Assembly (NCBI GenBank): GCA_035532535.1
Contig: DATKQT010000032.1
Location: forward strand, 1-64,000
Reading direction: 5' to 3'
Source: Palsa-739 sp035532535
GTDB lineage: Bacteria > Actinomycetota > Thermoleophilia > Gaiellales > Gaiellaceae
DNA: 64,000 nt
The notes beneath the pieces were generated by a model, which saw only the letters and a program-made list of their open reading frames with translations, had not been told where the DNA came from and did not search any database. Below are positions 47,272 to 55,068 of the stretch, one piece after another. The position numbers and the translations under genes were made by a program. The stretch's first letter is position 1. Each line of letters starts with the position of its first letter.

Positions 47272-48044
47272 ACCGCGACCCGAAGCAGCTCGATCCGCTC
47301 TGCGCGGCCGTCGTCCGTGCAGTCGACGACGACTCCCTCGATGCGGACGTCGCCTTCCGCCGGCTGGAAGCGCACGGGCAGGCGCGTGCGCATGCGGCGG
47401 ATCGCCAGCTCGGCGACCACGCCGATCACCGAGTCGTGCGGCCCGGTCATCCCGGCGTCGCTGACCGCTGCGGTCCCGCCCGGGAGGATTCGCGCGTCGT
47501 TCGTTTGCACGTGCGTGTGCGTCCCGATGACCGCGGTGACGCGCCCGTCCAGCCAGCGCGTGAGCGCCATCTTCTCGCTCGTCGCCTCGGCGTGGAAGTC
47601 GACGATGACGACCGGCGCCTGAGCGCGTGCCTCGTCGACGAGCTCGTCCACCATCTCCCACGGAGACATCGCGGCGTCGATGAACAGGTTGCCGAGCAGG
47701 TTGATGACCGCGACTCGGACGCCGTTCCGCGCCTCGACGACCGCAATGCCGCGGCCCGGAAGTTGCGACCCCGCGTTCGCTGGACGGATGACGAGCTCGC
47801 TCGTCGCGAGGTATGCCCCGATGCCGTCGCGCCTGAATGCGTGGTTGCCGAGCGTGATCACGTCGGCGCCTGCGGCGAGCAGCCGGTCGGCGAGCTTGCC
47901 CGTGATGCCCGCGCCGTCGGCGATGTTCTCGCCGTTGACGATGCAGACGTCCACGTCGAGCTCGTCGCGCAGGCCCGGTAGCCGTGTCTCGACCGCCAGC
48001 CGGCCGGGCGCGCCGAACACGTCTGCGAGAAAGAGGAGTCTCAG
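47268..48044 (-). CDS. YmdB-family metallophosphoesterase, probable CTG start
   Basis: Protein of 258 aa. The two-metal motifs are FLADVFGAPGR, CIVNGENIADGAG, ITLGNHAF, VDFHAEATSEK and GTHTHVQTND, typical of YmdB cyclic-nucleotide phosphodiesterases (about 264 aa). The first strand RLLFLADVF lies before any ATG, GTG or TTG; CTG at 48044 overlaps the upstream stop as CTGA and gives full length. It ends against the glycosyltransferase-like gene. Confidence 0.88.
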   Translation of the reverse strand: MRLLFLADVFGAPGRLAVETRLPGLRDELDVDVCIVNGENIADGAGITGKLADRLLAAGADVITLGNHAFRRDGIGAYLATSELVIRPANAGSQLPGRGIAVVEARNGVRVAVINLLGNLFIDAAMSPWEMVDELVDEARAQAPVVIVDFHAEATSEKMALTRWLDGRVTAVIGTHTHVQTNDARILPGGTAAVSDAGMTGPHDSVIGVVAELAIRRMRTRLPVRFQPAEGDVRIEGVVVDCTDDGRAERIELLRVAV

Positions 48045-48805
48045 TTGAGCGCCAGTGCCGCTGAGGCGCGCACTTCGATCGAGACGTGGTCGCCCGCGTC
48101 GTTCGTGTAGCGCGCGAGCGCCTGCCGCTCGACGCGCGAAAGGTCGATCACCGTCCCGACCTTCGTGCGGCCGCTGACGACGTCGTTGCCGACGCGAAGG
48201 GCGGCGTCGGGACGGAGCTGTGTGAGCGTGACGACGAGGGACGGCGCGTTCTGCGGCTGGATGTCGATCTGTGAGCCGAAGTGCCGTCCGGCCACGACGA
48301 ACGGTGCGATGCCGACCACCGTTCCGTCCACCGGCGAGTACACGTCGGTCCCGGGCGAGGCGCCGACGTCGAGCGCGGAGAGCGCGCCGCCGTCGAGCCG
48401 GTACCACACCGGATGTCCGCCGGATCCGCCGAAGATCGCGTGGAACACGCGCTGGACGACGCCCTCGTTGCCCTGACGGCCGAGCGGCGCGAGTGTGAGC
48501 GCGCCGTCGTTTGCCGAGTGGTAGCCGATGGCAGTCGTCTGGCTCTGTGTGACCGGCATCTGCAGGCGCACGGGGCCGCGGACGGCAACGATCTGCGGAT
48601 ACGGCTGCGTCGCGCTCGCGATCGAGCGTGCGACCGACAGCCTCGCGACGTTGTTCGACGCTCCTCCACCGAACGCGGTGAGAGCGAGGGCCACGACGAG
48701 GACAACGGCAAGCAGGATGAGCAGCGCGAACCGCCGAGCTCGGCGCGCGTCACGCACCTCCCGACGTTCGACGCGCCGCCTCCTGCTGGGACGCGAGGAC
48801 GGCAT
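48041..48805 (-). CDS. Membrane-anchored M23-like (peptidoglycan hydrolase fold) protein
   Basis: Protein of 254 aa: a cytoplasmic Arg-rich start (SRRRRVERREVRDARRARR), one membrane helix (FALLILLAVVLVVALALTAF) and an extracellular part. GTDVYSPVDGTVVGIAPFVVAGR ... VGNDVVSGRTKVGTVIDLS has the lysostaphin/LytM barrel shape, but the usual zinc His residues (HxxxD, HxH) are not evident, so it may be inactive. Its stop overlaps the YmdB start. Confidence 0.6.
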   Translation of the reverse strand: MPSSRPSRRRRVERREVRDARRARRFALLILLAVVLVVALALTAFGGGASNNVARLSVARSIASATQPYPQIVAVRGPVRLQMPVTQSQTTAIGYHSANDGALTLAPLGRQGNEGVVQRVFHAIFGGSGGHPVWYRLDGGALSALDVGASPGTDVYSPVDGTVVGIAPFVVAGRHFGSQIDIQPQNAPSLVVTLTQLRPDAALRVGNDVVSGRTKVGTVIDLSRVERQALARYTNDAGDHVSIEVRASAALALN

Positions 48806-48901
48806 GTCGAGCGGCACCGTATCGGACGGCAGTGGGTCGTTCAACTGGGGTTCCACCCATTCGAGGGCTAGAGCGCCCTCAGTCCACTCCCAGGAATCTC
48901 T

Positions 48902-48930
48902 CCCCGCAAAGTGCTGCGCACTTTGCGGGG
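48902..48930. terminator. Strong 13-bp hairpin in a divergent gap
   Basis: CCCCGCAAAGTGC-TGC-GCACTTTGCGGGG is a perfect 13-bp stem with a 3-base loop, followed by a weaker CCCC-CTTTGT-GGGG. It lies between two genes that point away from each other, where no terminator is expected. It may end a small RNA, act as a leader structure or be a degenerate repeat. Confidence 0.5.
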
Positions 48931-48982
48931 CCCCCTTTGTGGGGCGCCGAATCCGGCTGACCTCCGCGATACGATCGTTCGG

Positions 48983-50179
48983 ATGGCGACTGGCCCCGCT
49001 GCGTCGAGGATCGAGATCCCGCGCTGGGTACAGCTGGTGGGGCTGCCGCTGCTGCTCGTGTTCGTGTGGGTCGTGGCGGGAGCCGTGCGTCACGTGGTGT
49101 TCCTCTTCCTCGTGGCGCTGCTCATCGCCCTGCTCCTCAATCCGCTCGTTCGTGGACTGGGAAGGGTCTGGATCCCGCGCGGCCTCGCGGTCGCGGTCGT
49201 CTACTTGGCGTTTGCAGCAGCGCTCGCACTCGCAGTCCTCGCTTTGGCGACTGTTGTCGTGCAGCAGACGCGCACTGCCAGTCACCGGATCGACAACTAC
49301 TTTACGGTCGTCTCCGGACAAACCCATGCGACCGGCGCGAATCACGATCTCGCCCGTCTGCAGCATTGGCTGAACACGCATCACCTGAAGCAGGTCCACG
49401 TCGAGAAGGGCGGCAGGAAGTTCCTCAACTCGATCGGGACGAAGGACGTCGAGAAGTACACGACGAAGGCGCTCAACTGGGCTGAAGGAGCCGGGCTCGC
49501 GGTCGTGTCGCTGCTCTTCAGCGCGCTCTTCGTCGTCGTCGTGTCCATCTACATGCTGCTCGACATGCAACGACTTGCGGCCGCGGTCGACCGGCGGTTT
49601 CCACCGCACCCCGGGAGCAAGCCGCTGATCACGAGGATGGAGCACGCGTTGATGAGCTACGTGAAGGGCCAGCTCCTGCTCTCGCTCATCATCGGCGCGA
49701 GCTCGGGCATCGGCGTATGGGTCCTCGGGATGACGGGTCTGCTGCCGCACGGCGGCCGCTACGCGCTGCTGTTCGGCGCGTGGGCGGGCGTGACCGAACT
49801 GATCCCGTACGTCGGCCCGTGGCTCGGCGCGCTGCCGCCCGTGATCTACGCGCTCGTGACGCATCCGATCGCGGCGTTGTGGGTGGCGCTCCTCTACCTC
49901 GCCATCCAGCAGCTCGAGGGGCACCTTGTCGTCCCGAACGTCATGGGGCGCACGCTGCGCCTGCATCCGCTGCTCGTCATCTTTGGGCTTCTCGCCGGCG
50001 CCGAGGTCTACGGGTTCCCCGGCATCCTCGTCTCGCTCCCGCTCCTCTCCGCCGCGCGCGCGGTGTGGGGGTTCTTCGCCGAGCGCATCGAGCTGCAGAA
50101 GTGGGATACCGACACGCCCATCGTGGTGGACGTCGACCTCGTCCCGCCCGAAGCGCCGCCCGCACCCGCGGCGCCGTGA
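48983..50179 (+). CDS. AI-2E (TqsA/PerM) family membrane protein
   Basis: Protein of 398 aa with about eight helices. The family end pattern is present: LLLSLIIGASSGIGVWVLGM, FGAWAGVTELIPYVGPWLGALPPVIYAL, IQQLEGHLVVPNVMGRTLRLHPLLVI. Members export small molecules or ions; the substrate is unknown. TACGAT lies 7 bases before the ATG (leaderless pattern). A Pro/Ala-rich tail ends the protein. The ABC ATPase gene overlaps it (GTGA). Confidence 0.85.
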   Translation: MATGPAASRIEIPRWVQLVGLPLLLVFVWVVAGAVRHVVFLFLVALLIALLLNPLVRGLGRVWIPRGLAVAVVYLAFAAALALAVLALATVVVQQTRTASHRIDNYFTVVSGQTHATGANHDLARLQHWLNTHHLKQVHVEKGGRKFLNSIGTKDVEKYTTKALNWAEGAGLAVVSLLFSALFVVVVSIYMLLDMQRLAAAVDRRFPPHPGSKPLITRMEHALMSYVKGQLLLSLIIGASSGIGVWVLGMTGLLPHGGRYALLFGAWAGVTELIPYVGPWLGALPPVIYALVTHPIAALWVALLYLAIQQLEGHLVVPNVMGRTLRLHPLLVIFGLLAGAEVYGFPGILVSLPLLSAARAVWGFFAERIELQKWDTDTPIVVDVDLVPPEAPPAPAAP

Positions 50180-50802
50180 CGGCCCCACTCCTGCGGGCGC
50201 TGCGCGTCGGGCGCAAGTACGGCGCAATCGTTGCGCTTGCGCCGACCGACCTCGACCTCAATTCCGGCGAGATGGTCGCGCTCGTCGGGCCGAACGGCGC
50301 CGGCAAGTCGACGTTGCTCGCGATCCTCGCCGGCGCGCTCGAGCCGAGCGAGGGCACGGTGGAGACCCACGCGCGCGTCGGTTGGGTCCCGCAGAAACCG
50401 GCGCACTACTCGCGACTCTCCGCGCGCGAGAACCTCGAGCTGTTCGCGCAGCTCGAAGGAGCGCGCGACCCTCGGGGTATCGCGACGCAGATGCTCGATC
50501 GTTTCGCGCTGCCGACGGCGGCGCGTCCGTCGGGCGAGCTGTCGGTCGGGAACCGCCAACGGTTGAACGTCGCGCTCGCATTGCTCGGTGAGCCGAGGGT
50601 GCTGCTACTCGACGAGCCGACGGCAGCGCTCGACCCGGGCCAGCGGAAGCGTGTCTGGGAGGTCGCAGACGCGCTGCGCGCGGAAGGCGGCGCGGTCTGC
50701 TTCTCCACGCAGAACCTCGAGGAGATCGAGCACGCGTCGCGCACGATCGTCCTCCAGGACGGGCAGATCGCGTCGCTCGGCGTCGAGGAGGTGTTCGGTT
50801 GA
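50176..50802 (+). CDS. ABC transporter ATPase
   Basis: Protein of 208 aa. Walker A GPNGAGKST, Q-loop VPQKP, signature LSVGNRQRLN and Walker B LLLDEPTAALDP are all found. The signature has SVGN in place of SGGQ. The domain is short but complete. It powers the ABC-2 permease encoded next (TTGA overlap). Export of a lipid, drug or heme-related compound is possible; hemB follows directly. Confidence 0.9.
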   Translation: MTAPLLRALRVGRKYGAIVALAPTDLDLNSGEMVALVGPNGAGKSTLLAILAGALEPSEGTVETHARVGWVPQKPAHYSRLSARENLELFAQLEGARDPRGIATQMLDRFALPTAARPSGELSVGNRQRLNVALALLGEPRVLLLDEPTAALDPGQRKRVWEVADALRAEGGAVCFSTQNLEEIEHASRTIVLQDGQIASLGVEEVFG

Positions 50803-52127
50803 CCGCCGTGCTCTTGCTGTTGCGCAAGGACCTACGCGTCCTTCGCCGGTCGCCGCTCCTGCTCGGCGCGCTCGTCGCGTACCCGATCGTCATCGCGCTG
50901 CTCGTCGGCCTCGTCGCGGGCTACGCCGCGGCGAAGCCCCGGGTCGCGTTCGTCGACGACGACAACTTGCCGCAGGTGATCGTCGTCGGCGGCCACCGCT
51001 TCCACATCCAGACGGTGATCGACGACGTCGCGAAGCAGGTGACGCTCGTGCGCCTCTCGGACGCAGAGGCCGCGCGCGAGCTCGACAACGGCAAGGTGGT
51101 GGCGACGATCACCGTGCCGCCGGGCTTCCTCGGCGATCTCGAGACGACGGTCGTCAGTCCGCACCTGATCCTCAAGACCGGAAGCGGCGGTCTCGCTCCG
51201 CGTGTGACGCAGCAGGTGCAGTCGCTCGTCTATCAGCTCAACCAGCAGCTCCAGGGCGGCTACATCACCGCCAACCTCGAGTTCGTGAAGCTGCTGCTGC
51301 ACGGAGGCAATGGGAAGTTCGTCGGCAAGCAGTTCGACGTCCTCGGGCTCGACCGCACGTCGCAGGAGCTCGCGAAGCTGCCGCAGAGCAAGCGCGTCGC
51401 CGCAATCGCGAACTTCGTCCGCCAGGCCAAGGAGGGCCTCGCGCAGACGGGCGAGGCGCTGCGTGCGACGGCGAACCCGATCGCGCTCCAGCAGGCGAAG
51501 TCGCACGGCCGCACGTGGCTGCTCTCTGCGCAGGTGCAGTCGTACGGCATCGCGGTCACCGTCACGTTCCTCGCGTTGCTGCTCGCCGCCGGCGCGACGG
51601 CGGCCGAGCGGGACGAAGGGACGATCGGGCGGCTGCGTCGCGGCCTCGTGTCGCTCGGGCAGCTCGTCTGGTCGAAGGTCGCGCTCGCCGCCGCCGTCGG
51701 TCTCGTGCTCGGCGCCGCGATCGCGATCGTGTTCGGAATCGTCGTCGACGTCGGCGGCGTCACCGGCGGCGAGCCGTGGTCACGGCTGCCACTGCTCCTC
51801 GCCGGCGTCCTCCTCGTCGCTGCCGTGGTCGGCGCCGCGGGCACGCTGCTCGGGGCGCTCGCGCGCGAGGCCCGGACTGCGTCGCTGCTTGCCGTCCTGC
51901 TCGTGCTGCCGGTGGTCTTCCTCGGCCTCGTGCCGCGGGGTGCCGTGCCGCTCGCGTACTGGGTCAGCATCTTCCTGCCCTTCGCGCACGCTGTCCGGCT
52001 CTTCGGCGCCGCCCTCTACGACACGAGCCCGTGGCACGTGGTCGGCGTCGAGGCGGCCTGGCTCGTGGGGATCGGTGGGGTCTCGTGGGTGCTCGCCCGC
52101 CTCGGCGCGCGTACTCTTTCCGCGTGA
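50799..52127 (+). CDS. ABC-2 type permease
   Basis: Protein of 442 aa: one helix near the N-terminus (LLLGALVAYPIVIALLVGLVAGY), a large extracellular domain (about residues 45-245) and five or more C-terminal helices. That layout is the YhgE/ABC-2 exporter type. TTG start overlapping the ATPase stop. It precedes hemB with a GTGA overlap, but TACTCT inside its last codons may give hemB its own leaderless promoter. Confidence 0.85.
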   Translation: MTAVLLLLRKDLRVLRRSPLLLGALVAYPIVIALLVGLVAGYAAAKPRVAFVDDDNLPQVIVVGGHRFHIQTVIDDVAKQVTLVRLSDAEAARELDNGKVVATITVPPGFLGDLETTVVSPHLILKTGSGGLAPRVTQQVQSLVYQLNQQLQGGYITANLEFVKLLLHGGNGKFVGKQFDVLGLDRTSQELAKLPQSKRVAAIANFVRQAKEGLAQTGEALRATANPIALQQAKSHGRTWLLSAQVQSYGIAVTVTFLALLLAAGATAAERDEGTIGRLRRGLVSLGQLVWSKVALAAAVGLVLGAAIAIVFGIVVDVGGVTGGEPWSRLPLLLAGVLLVAAVVGAAGTLLGALAREARTASLLAVLLVLPVVFLGLVPRGAVPLAYWVSIFLPFAHAVRLFGAALYDTSPWHVVGVEAAWLVGIGGVSWVLARLGARTLSA

Positions 52128-53086
52128 GCTCGTTTCCCGAGGTCCGTCTCCGCCGCTTCCGCCGGACCGGCGGGCTACGCGGGCTCGTCCGCGAGACGAG
52201 GCTGTCGCTCGACCAGTTCGTCATGCCGCTCTTCGTCGCGCCCGAGGCGCTGCCCGACGAGGCGCTGCCGGCGATGTCGCGCGTGACGGTCGACGGCCTG
52301 CTGCGCGAGGTCGAGGACCTCGTCCGCCTCGGCGTTCGCGCCGTGATCCTGTTCGGCATCCCGGACGAGAAGGACGAGGAGGCGACCGGCGCCTGGGAGG
52401 AGGACGGGATCGTCCAGCAGGCGTTGCGCGCACTGCGCCCCGAGTTCCCCGACCTCGTGCTCGTCACCGACGTCTGCCTCTGCGAGTACACGTCGCACGG
52501 TCACTGCGGCGTGATCGTCGACGGCGAGGTGCATAACGATCGGAGTCTCGAGCTGCTCGCGCGCACAGCGGTCAGCCACGCCGAAGCGGGCGCCGACGTC
52601 GTCGCGCCGAGCGACATGATGGATGGCCGTGTGCGCGCGCTCCGCGAGGCGCTCGACGACCACTCGCTCGAGTCGACGCCGATCCTGTCGTACGCGGCGA
52701 AGTACGCGTCAGCGTTCTACGGCCCGTTCCGCGAGGCGGCCGGATCGTCGCCGTCGTTCGGCGATCGGCGCGGCTACCAGATGGATCCCGCCAACGTGCG
52801 CGAGGCGTTGCGCGAGTGCGAGCTCGATCTCGACGAGGGAGCCGATGCGCTCATCATCAAGCCCGCGCTTCCGTATCTCGACGTGATCCGCGCGGCGCGC
52901 GAGGCGTTCGACGCGCCGATCGCCGCGTACAACGTCTCCGGTGAGTACGCGATGGTGAAGGCTGCGGCCCGCGCCGGTTGGCTCGACGAGCGGCAGGCAG
53001 CCCTCGAGTCGCTGACGGCGATCAAGCGCGCAGGCGCGGATCTGATCATCAGCTACTGGACCAAAGACCTCGCCGCTTGGCTTTAG
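52124..53086 (+). CDS. hemB: Delta-aminolevulinic acid dehydratase (porphobilinogen synthase)
   Basis: Protein of 320 aa. It joins two 5-aminolevulinate molecules in heme synthesis. Both Schiff-base lysines are visible (SYAAKYASAFYGPFR and LIIKPALPYLD). VCLCEYTSHGHCG carries the three cysteines of the zinc-dependent type. GTG start; TACTCT 6 bases upstream. hemL follows after a palindromic repeat. Confidence 0.96.
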   Translation: MSSFPEVRLRRFRRTGGLRGLVRETRLSLDQFVMPLFVAPEALPDEALPAMSRVTVDGLLREVEDLVRLGVRAVILFGIPDEKDEEATGAWEEDGIVQQALRALRPEFPDLVLVTDVCLCEYTSHGHCGVIVDGEVHNDRSLELLARTAVSHAEAGADVVAPSDMMDGRVRALREALDDHSLESTPILSYAAKYASAFYGPFREAAGSSPSFGDRRGYQMDPANVREALRECELDLDEGADALIIKPALPYLDVIRAAREAFDAPIAAYNVSGEYAMVKAAARAGWLDERQAALESLTAIKRAGADLIISYWTKDLAAWL

Positions 53087-53091
53087 GTACC

Positions 53092-53157
53092 CCGGAGCCA
53101 GGCACTCGAGGTTCGTGAGATGGATGCAAGCGGTGAACGACTGGTGCCTGGCGCCGG
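53092..53157. repeat. REPIN-like inverted pair before hemL
   Basis: CCGGAGCCAGGCAC (53092-53105) and GTGCCTGGCGCCGG (53144-53157) are 14-base inverted arms with one mismatch and a 38-base spacer. The spacer ends in GTGAACGACT, matching GCGAACGACC in the 6.8-kb element. It fills the gap between hemB and hemL and extends the hemL reading frame in front of its conserved start. Confidence 0.65.
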
Positions 53158-53164
53158 TCGTGCG

Positions 53165-54412
53165 TTGACAGTGCGTTCCGATCTGTATCGGCGCGCGCTC
53201 GAGCTGATTCCCGGCGGCGTCAACTCGCCCGTCCGCGCGATGAAGGCGGTGGGGCTGGACGAGCCGTTCTTCGTCGCCCGCGGCGAGGGCGCATATCTCG
53301 AGGACGTCGACGGGAACCGCTACCTCGACTGGGTGCTGTCGTGGGGGCCGCTGCTCTTCGGCCACGCAGATCCGGAGACGGTCGAGGCCGTGCGCGCAGC
53401 GGCACTGCGCGGCACAAGCTTTGGCGCGCCGACCGAGGCCGAGGTCGAGCTCGCCGCCGAGATCGTCGACGCGTTCCCGTCGGTCGAGCGCGTGCGTCTC
53501 GTCTCGTCCGGGACGGAGGCGGCGATGAGCGCGCTTCGGCTCGCGCGCGCATTCACGAAACGCGACCGCATCCTGAAGTTCGCCGGCGGATACCACGGCC
53601 ACGCCGATGCGCTGCTCGCCAGCGCCGGTTCCGGTGTCGCCACGCTGGCCATCCCGTCCACGCCCGGTGTGCCGACCGCCGTGACCGCGGACACGATCGT
53701 GGCGCCGTACAACGACGCGGAGGCGGTTGCCGAGGCAGTCCTGCGCTATGGCGAAGGCCTCGCCGCAATCATCGTCGAGCCGGTCGCGGGGAACATGGGC
53801 GTCGTTCCGCCGGAGCCCGGCTTCCTCGAGCTCCTGCGTGCGTTGTGCGACGCGTCGGGCGCGCTCCTCGTGTTCGACGAGGTGATCACCGGCTTTCGCG
53901 TCGCACGCGGCGGCGCGCAGGAGTTGTACGGCGTTCGGCCCGACCTCACCATCCTCGGGAAGATCGTCGGCGGTGGCCTGCCGCTCGCGGCGTTCGGCGG
54001 ACGCGCGGACGCGATGGACCTGCTCGCGCCTTCCGGCCCCGTGTACCAGGCGGGCACGCTGTCCGGGAACCCGCTCGCGACAGCTGCCGGGCTCTCCGTT
54101 CTCCGCCGCCTGCGGGCCCCGCAGGTGTACGCGGAGCTCGAGCGTCGCTCGGCACGGCTCGCGGACGGTCTCGCGCCCTTCGGCGTGGTGCAGCGGGTCG
54201 GAGCGATGCTGACGCTGTTCATGACGGACGGCCCGGTACGCAACTTCGAGGAGGCGCAGCACTGCGACACCGATCGATACGGCGCGCTCTTCCGTCACCT
54301 GCTCGACGCCGGCATCTACGTCGCGCCGTCGCAGTTCGAGGCGATGTTCGTCTCGCTCGCCCACACGGACGAAGACATCGACAGGACGATCGCGGCGTGT
54401 GGGACGAGATAG
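53165..54412 (+). CDS. hemL: Glutamate-1-semialdehyde 2,1-aminomutase
   Basis: PLP enzyme that makes 5-aminolevulinate, HemB's substrate. The start region YRRALELIPGGVNSPVRA, FAGGYHGHAD, LLVFDEVITGFR and the PLP lysine in LGKIVGGGLP are conserved. The frame runs back to an ATG at 53120, but those codons come from the palindromic repeat. TTG 53165 (MTVRSDLY) or GTG 53171 fits the family start better, giving about 415 aa. A small gene overlaps its end. Confidence 0.93.
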   Translation: MTVRSDLYRRALELIPGGVNSPVRAMKAVGLDEPFFVARGEGAYLEDVDGNRYLDWVLSWGPLLFGHADPETVEAVRAAALRGTSFGAPTEAEVELAAEIVDAFPSVERVRLVSSGTEAAMSALRLARAFTKRDRILKFAGGYHGHADALLASAGSGVATLAIPSTPGVPTAVTADTIVAPYNDAEAVAEAVLRYGEGLAAIIVEPVAGNMGVVPPEPGFLELLRALCDASGALLVFDEVITGFRVARGGAQELYGVRPDLTILGKIVGGGLPLAAFGGRADAMDLLAPSGPVYQAGTLSGNPLATAAGLSVLRRLRAPQVYAELERRSARLADGLAPFGVVQRVGAMLTLFMTDGPVRNFEEAQHCDTDRYGALFRHLLDAGIYVAPSQFEAMFVSLAHTDEDIDRTIAACGTR

Positions 54413-54912
54413 CCGACGGCGCCGCCGACGAGAGCGCGCTGTGGCGAACTTCACTGCGCCCCGTCGAGGAGCGAAGGCTCGTCTCGGTGTTCTCGCCGCT
54501 CGCGGAGCCTCGATTCGCCGTCGGGCTGGAGACAATCTACGAGGGCTACCTCGCGCACTACGGGACGCCGCGCCTGTTCGCTCCTTCCGACCCCGACCTC
54601 GCGCTGCTGCTCGGCGACTACCTGTATGCCCACGGGCTCGTGCGCATCGCCTCGTTCGGGGAGACCGACGCCGTGTCCGACCTGTCCGAGCTCATCTCTC
54701 TCTGCAGCCAGCTCCGCGCTGAGGACGCCGACGGGGACGGCGCGCTCTGGGCCGCGAGCGCCGCGCTCCTCGGCACCGGCCCCCGGCTCGACGACGCCCG
54801 CGGGGCGCTGCGCCTCCGGGGCGACCCCGCCCCGCTCGAAGCGGCGGCGCGCGCGGCTGCCGGCGACGCGGCGGTGGACGAAGCCCTCGCCGCGCACCTC
54901 CTGCTTCGGTAG
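54397..54912 (+). CDS. Polyprenyl-synthase-like protein without catalytic motifs
   Basis: Protein of 171 aa from a GTG inside the end of hemL. Residues 73-93 (GDYLYA, nine residues, then GETDAV) match residues 112-132 of the polyprenyl diphosphate synthase near 61 kb (GDYLFA, nine residues, then GDADAV) with the same spacing. Neither Asp-rich motif is present. It may be a regulatory partner of the synthase, like the small subunits of two-part enzymes, or a decayed copy. Its TAG stop starts the TAGATT before the next gene. Confidence 0.6.
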   Translation: MWDEIADGAADESALWRTSLRPVEERRLVSVFSPLAEPRFAVGLETIYEGYLAHYGTPRLFAPSDPDLALLLGDYLYAHGLVRIASFGETDAVSDLSELISLCSQLRAEDADGDGALWAASAALLGTGPRLDDARGALRLRGDPAPLEAAARAAAGDAAVDEALAAHLLLR

Positions 54913-54921
54913 ATTCCGCCC

Positions 54922-55068
54922 GTGCTCGCGCAGCTCCCACTGCTCGCCGTCGAGACGGCCGCCGAGGAGGGCAAGAAGACCGTCCTTGTCATGCTCGGCG
55001 TCGGCCTCATCTTCGTCGCGGTGATCGCACTCGGTGAGCTGACGCACTGGCTCCGCCACCGCCGCTAG
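54922..55068 (+). CDS. 48-residue single-helix membrane protein
   Basis: GTG start, one hydrophobic helix (about residues 22-38, TVLVMLGVGLIFVAVIALG) and a basic end (HWLRHRR). TAGATT lies exactly 6 bases upstream and doubles as the previous stop. The stop shares a base with the UbiD start (TAGTG). It lies inside the heme/quinone cluster and may be a small subunit of a membrane complex such as the nearby quinol:cytochrome c reductase. Confidence 0.5.
   Translation: MLAQLPLLAVETAAEEGKKTVLVMLGVGLIFVAVIALGELTHWLRHRR

Noticed and set aside
49066..49485. Frames in the other plus-strand phases of the AI-2E gene
   Set aside because: Shadows of a membrane protein gene with a clear family pattern.
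53165..53193. TTGACA-N15-TATCGG as a hemL promoter
   Set aside because: Spacing is too short and the hexamers overlap the start of the coding sequence; likely chance.
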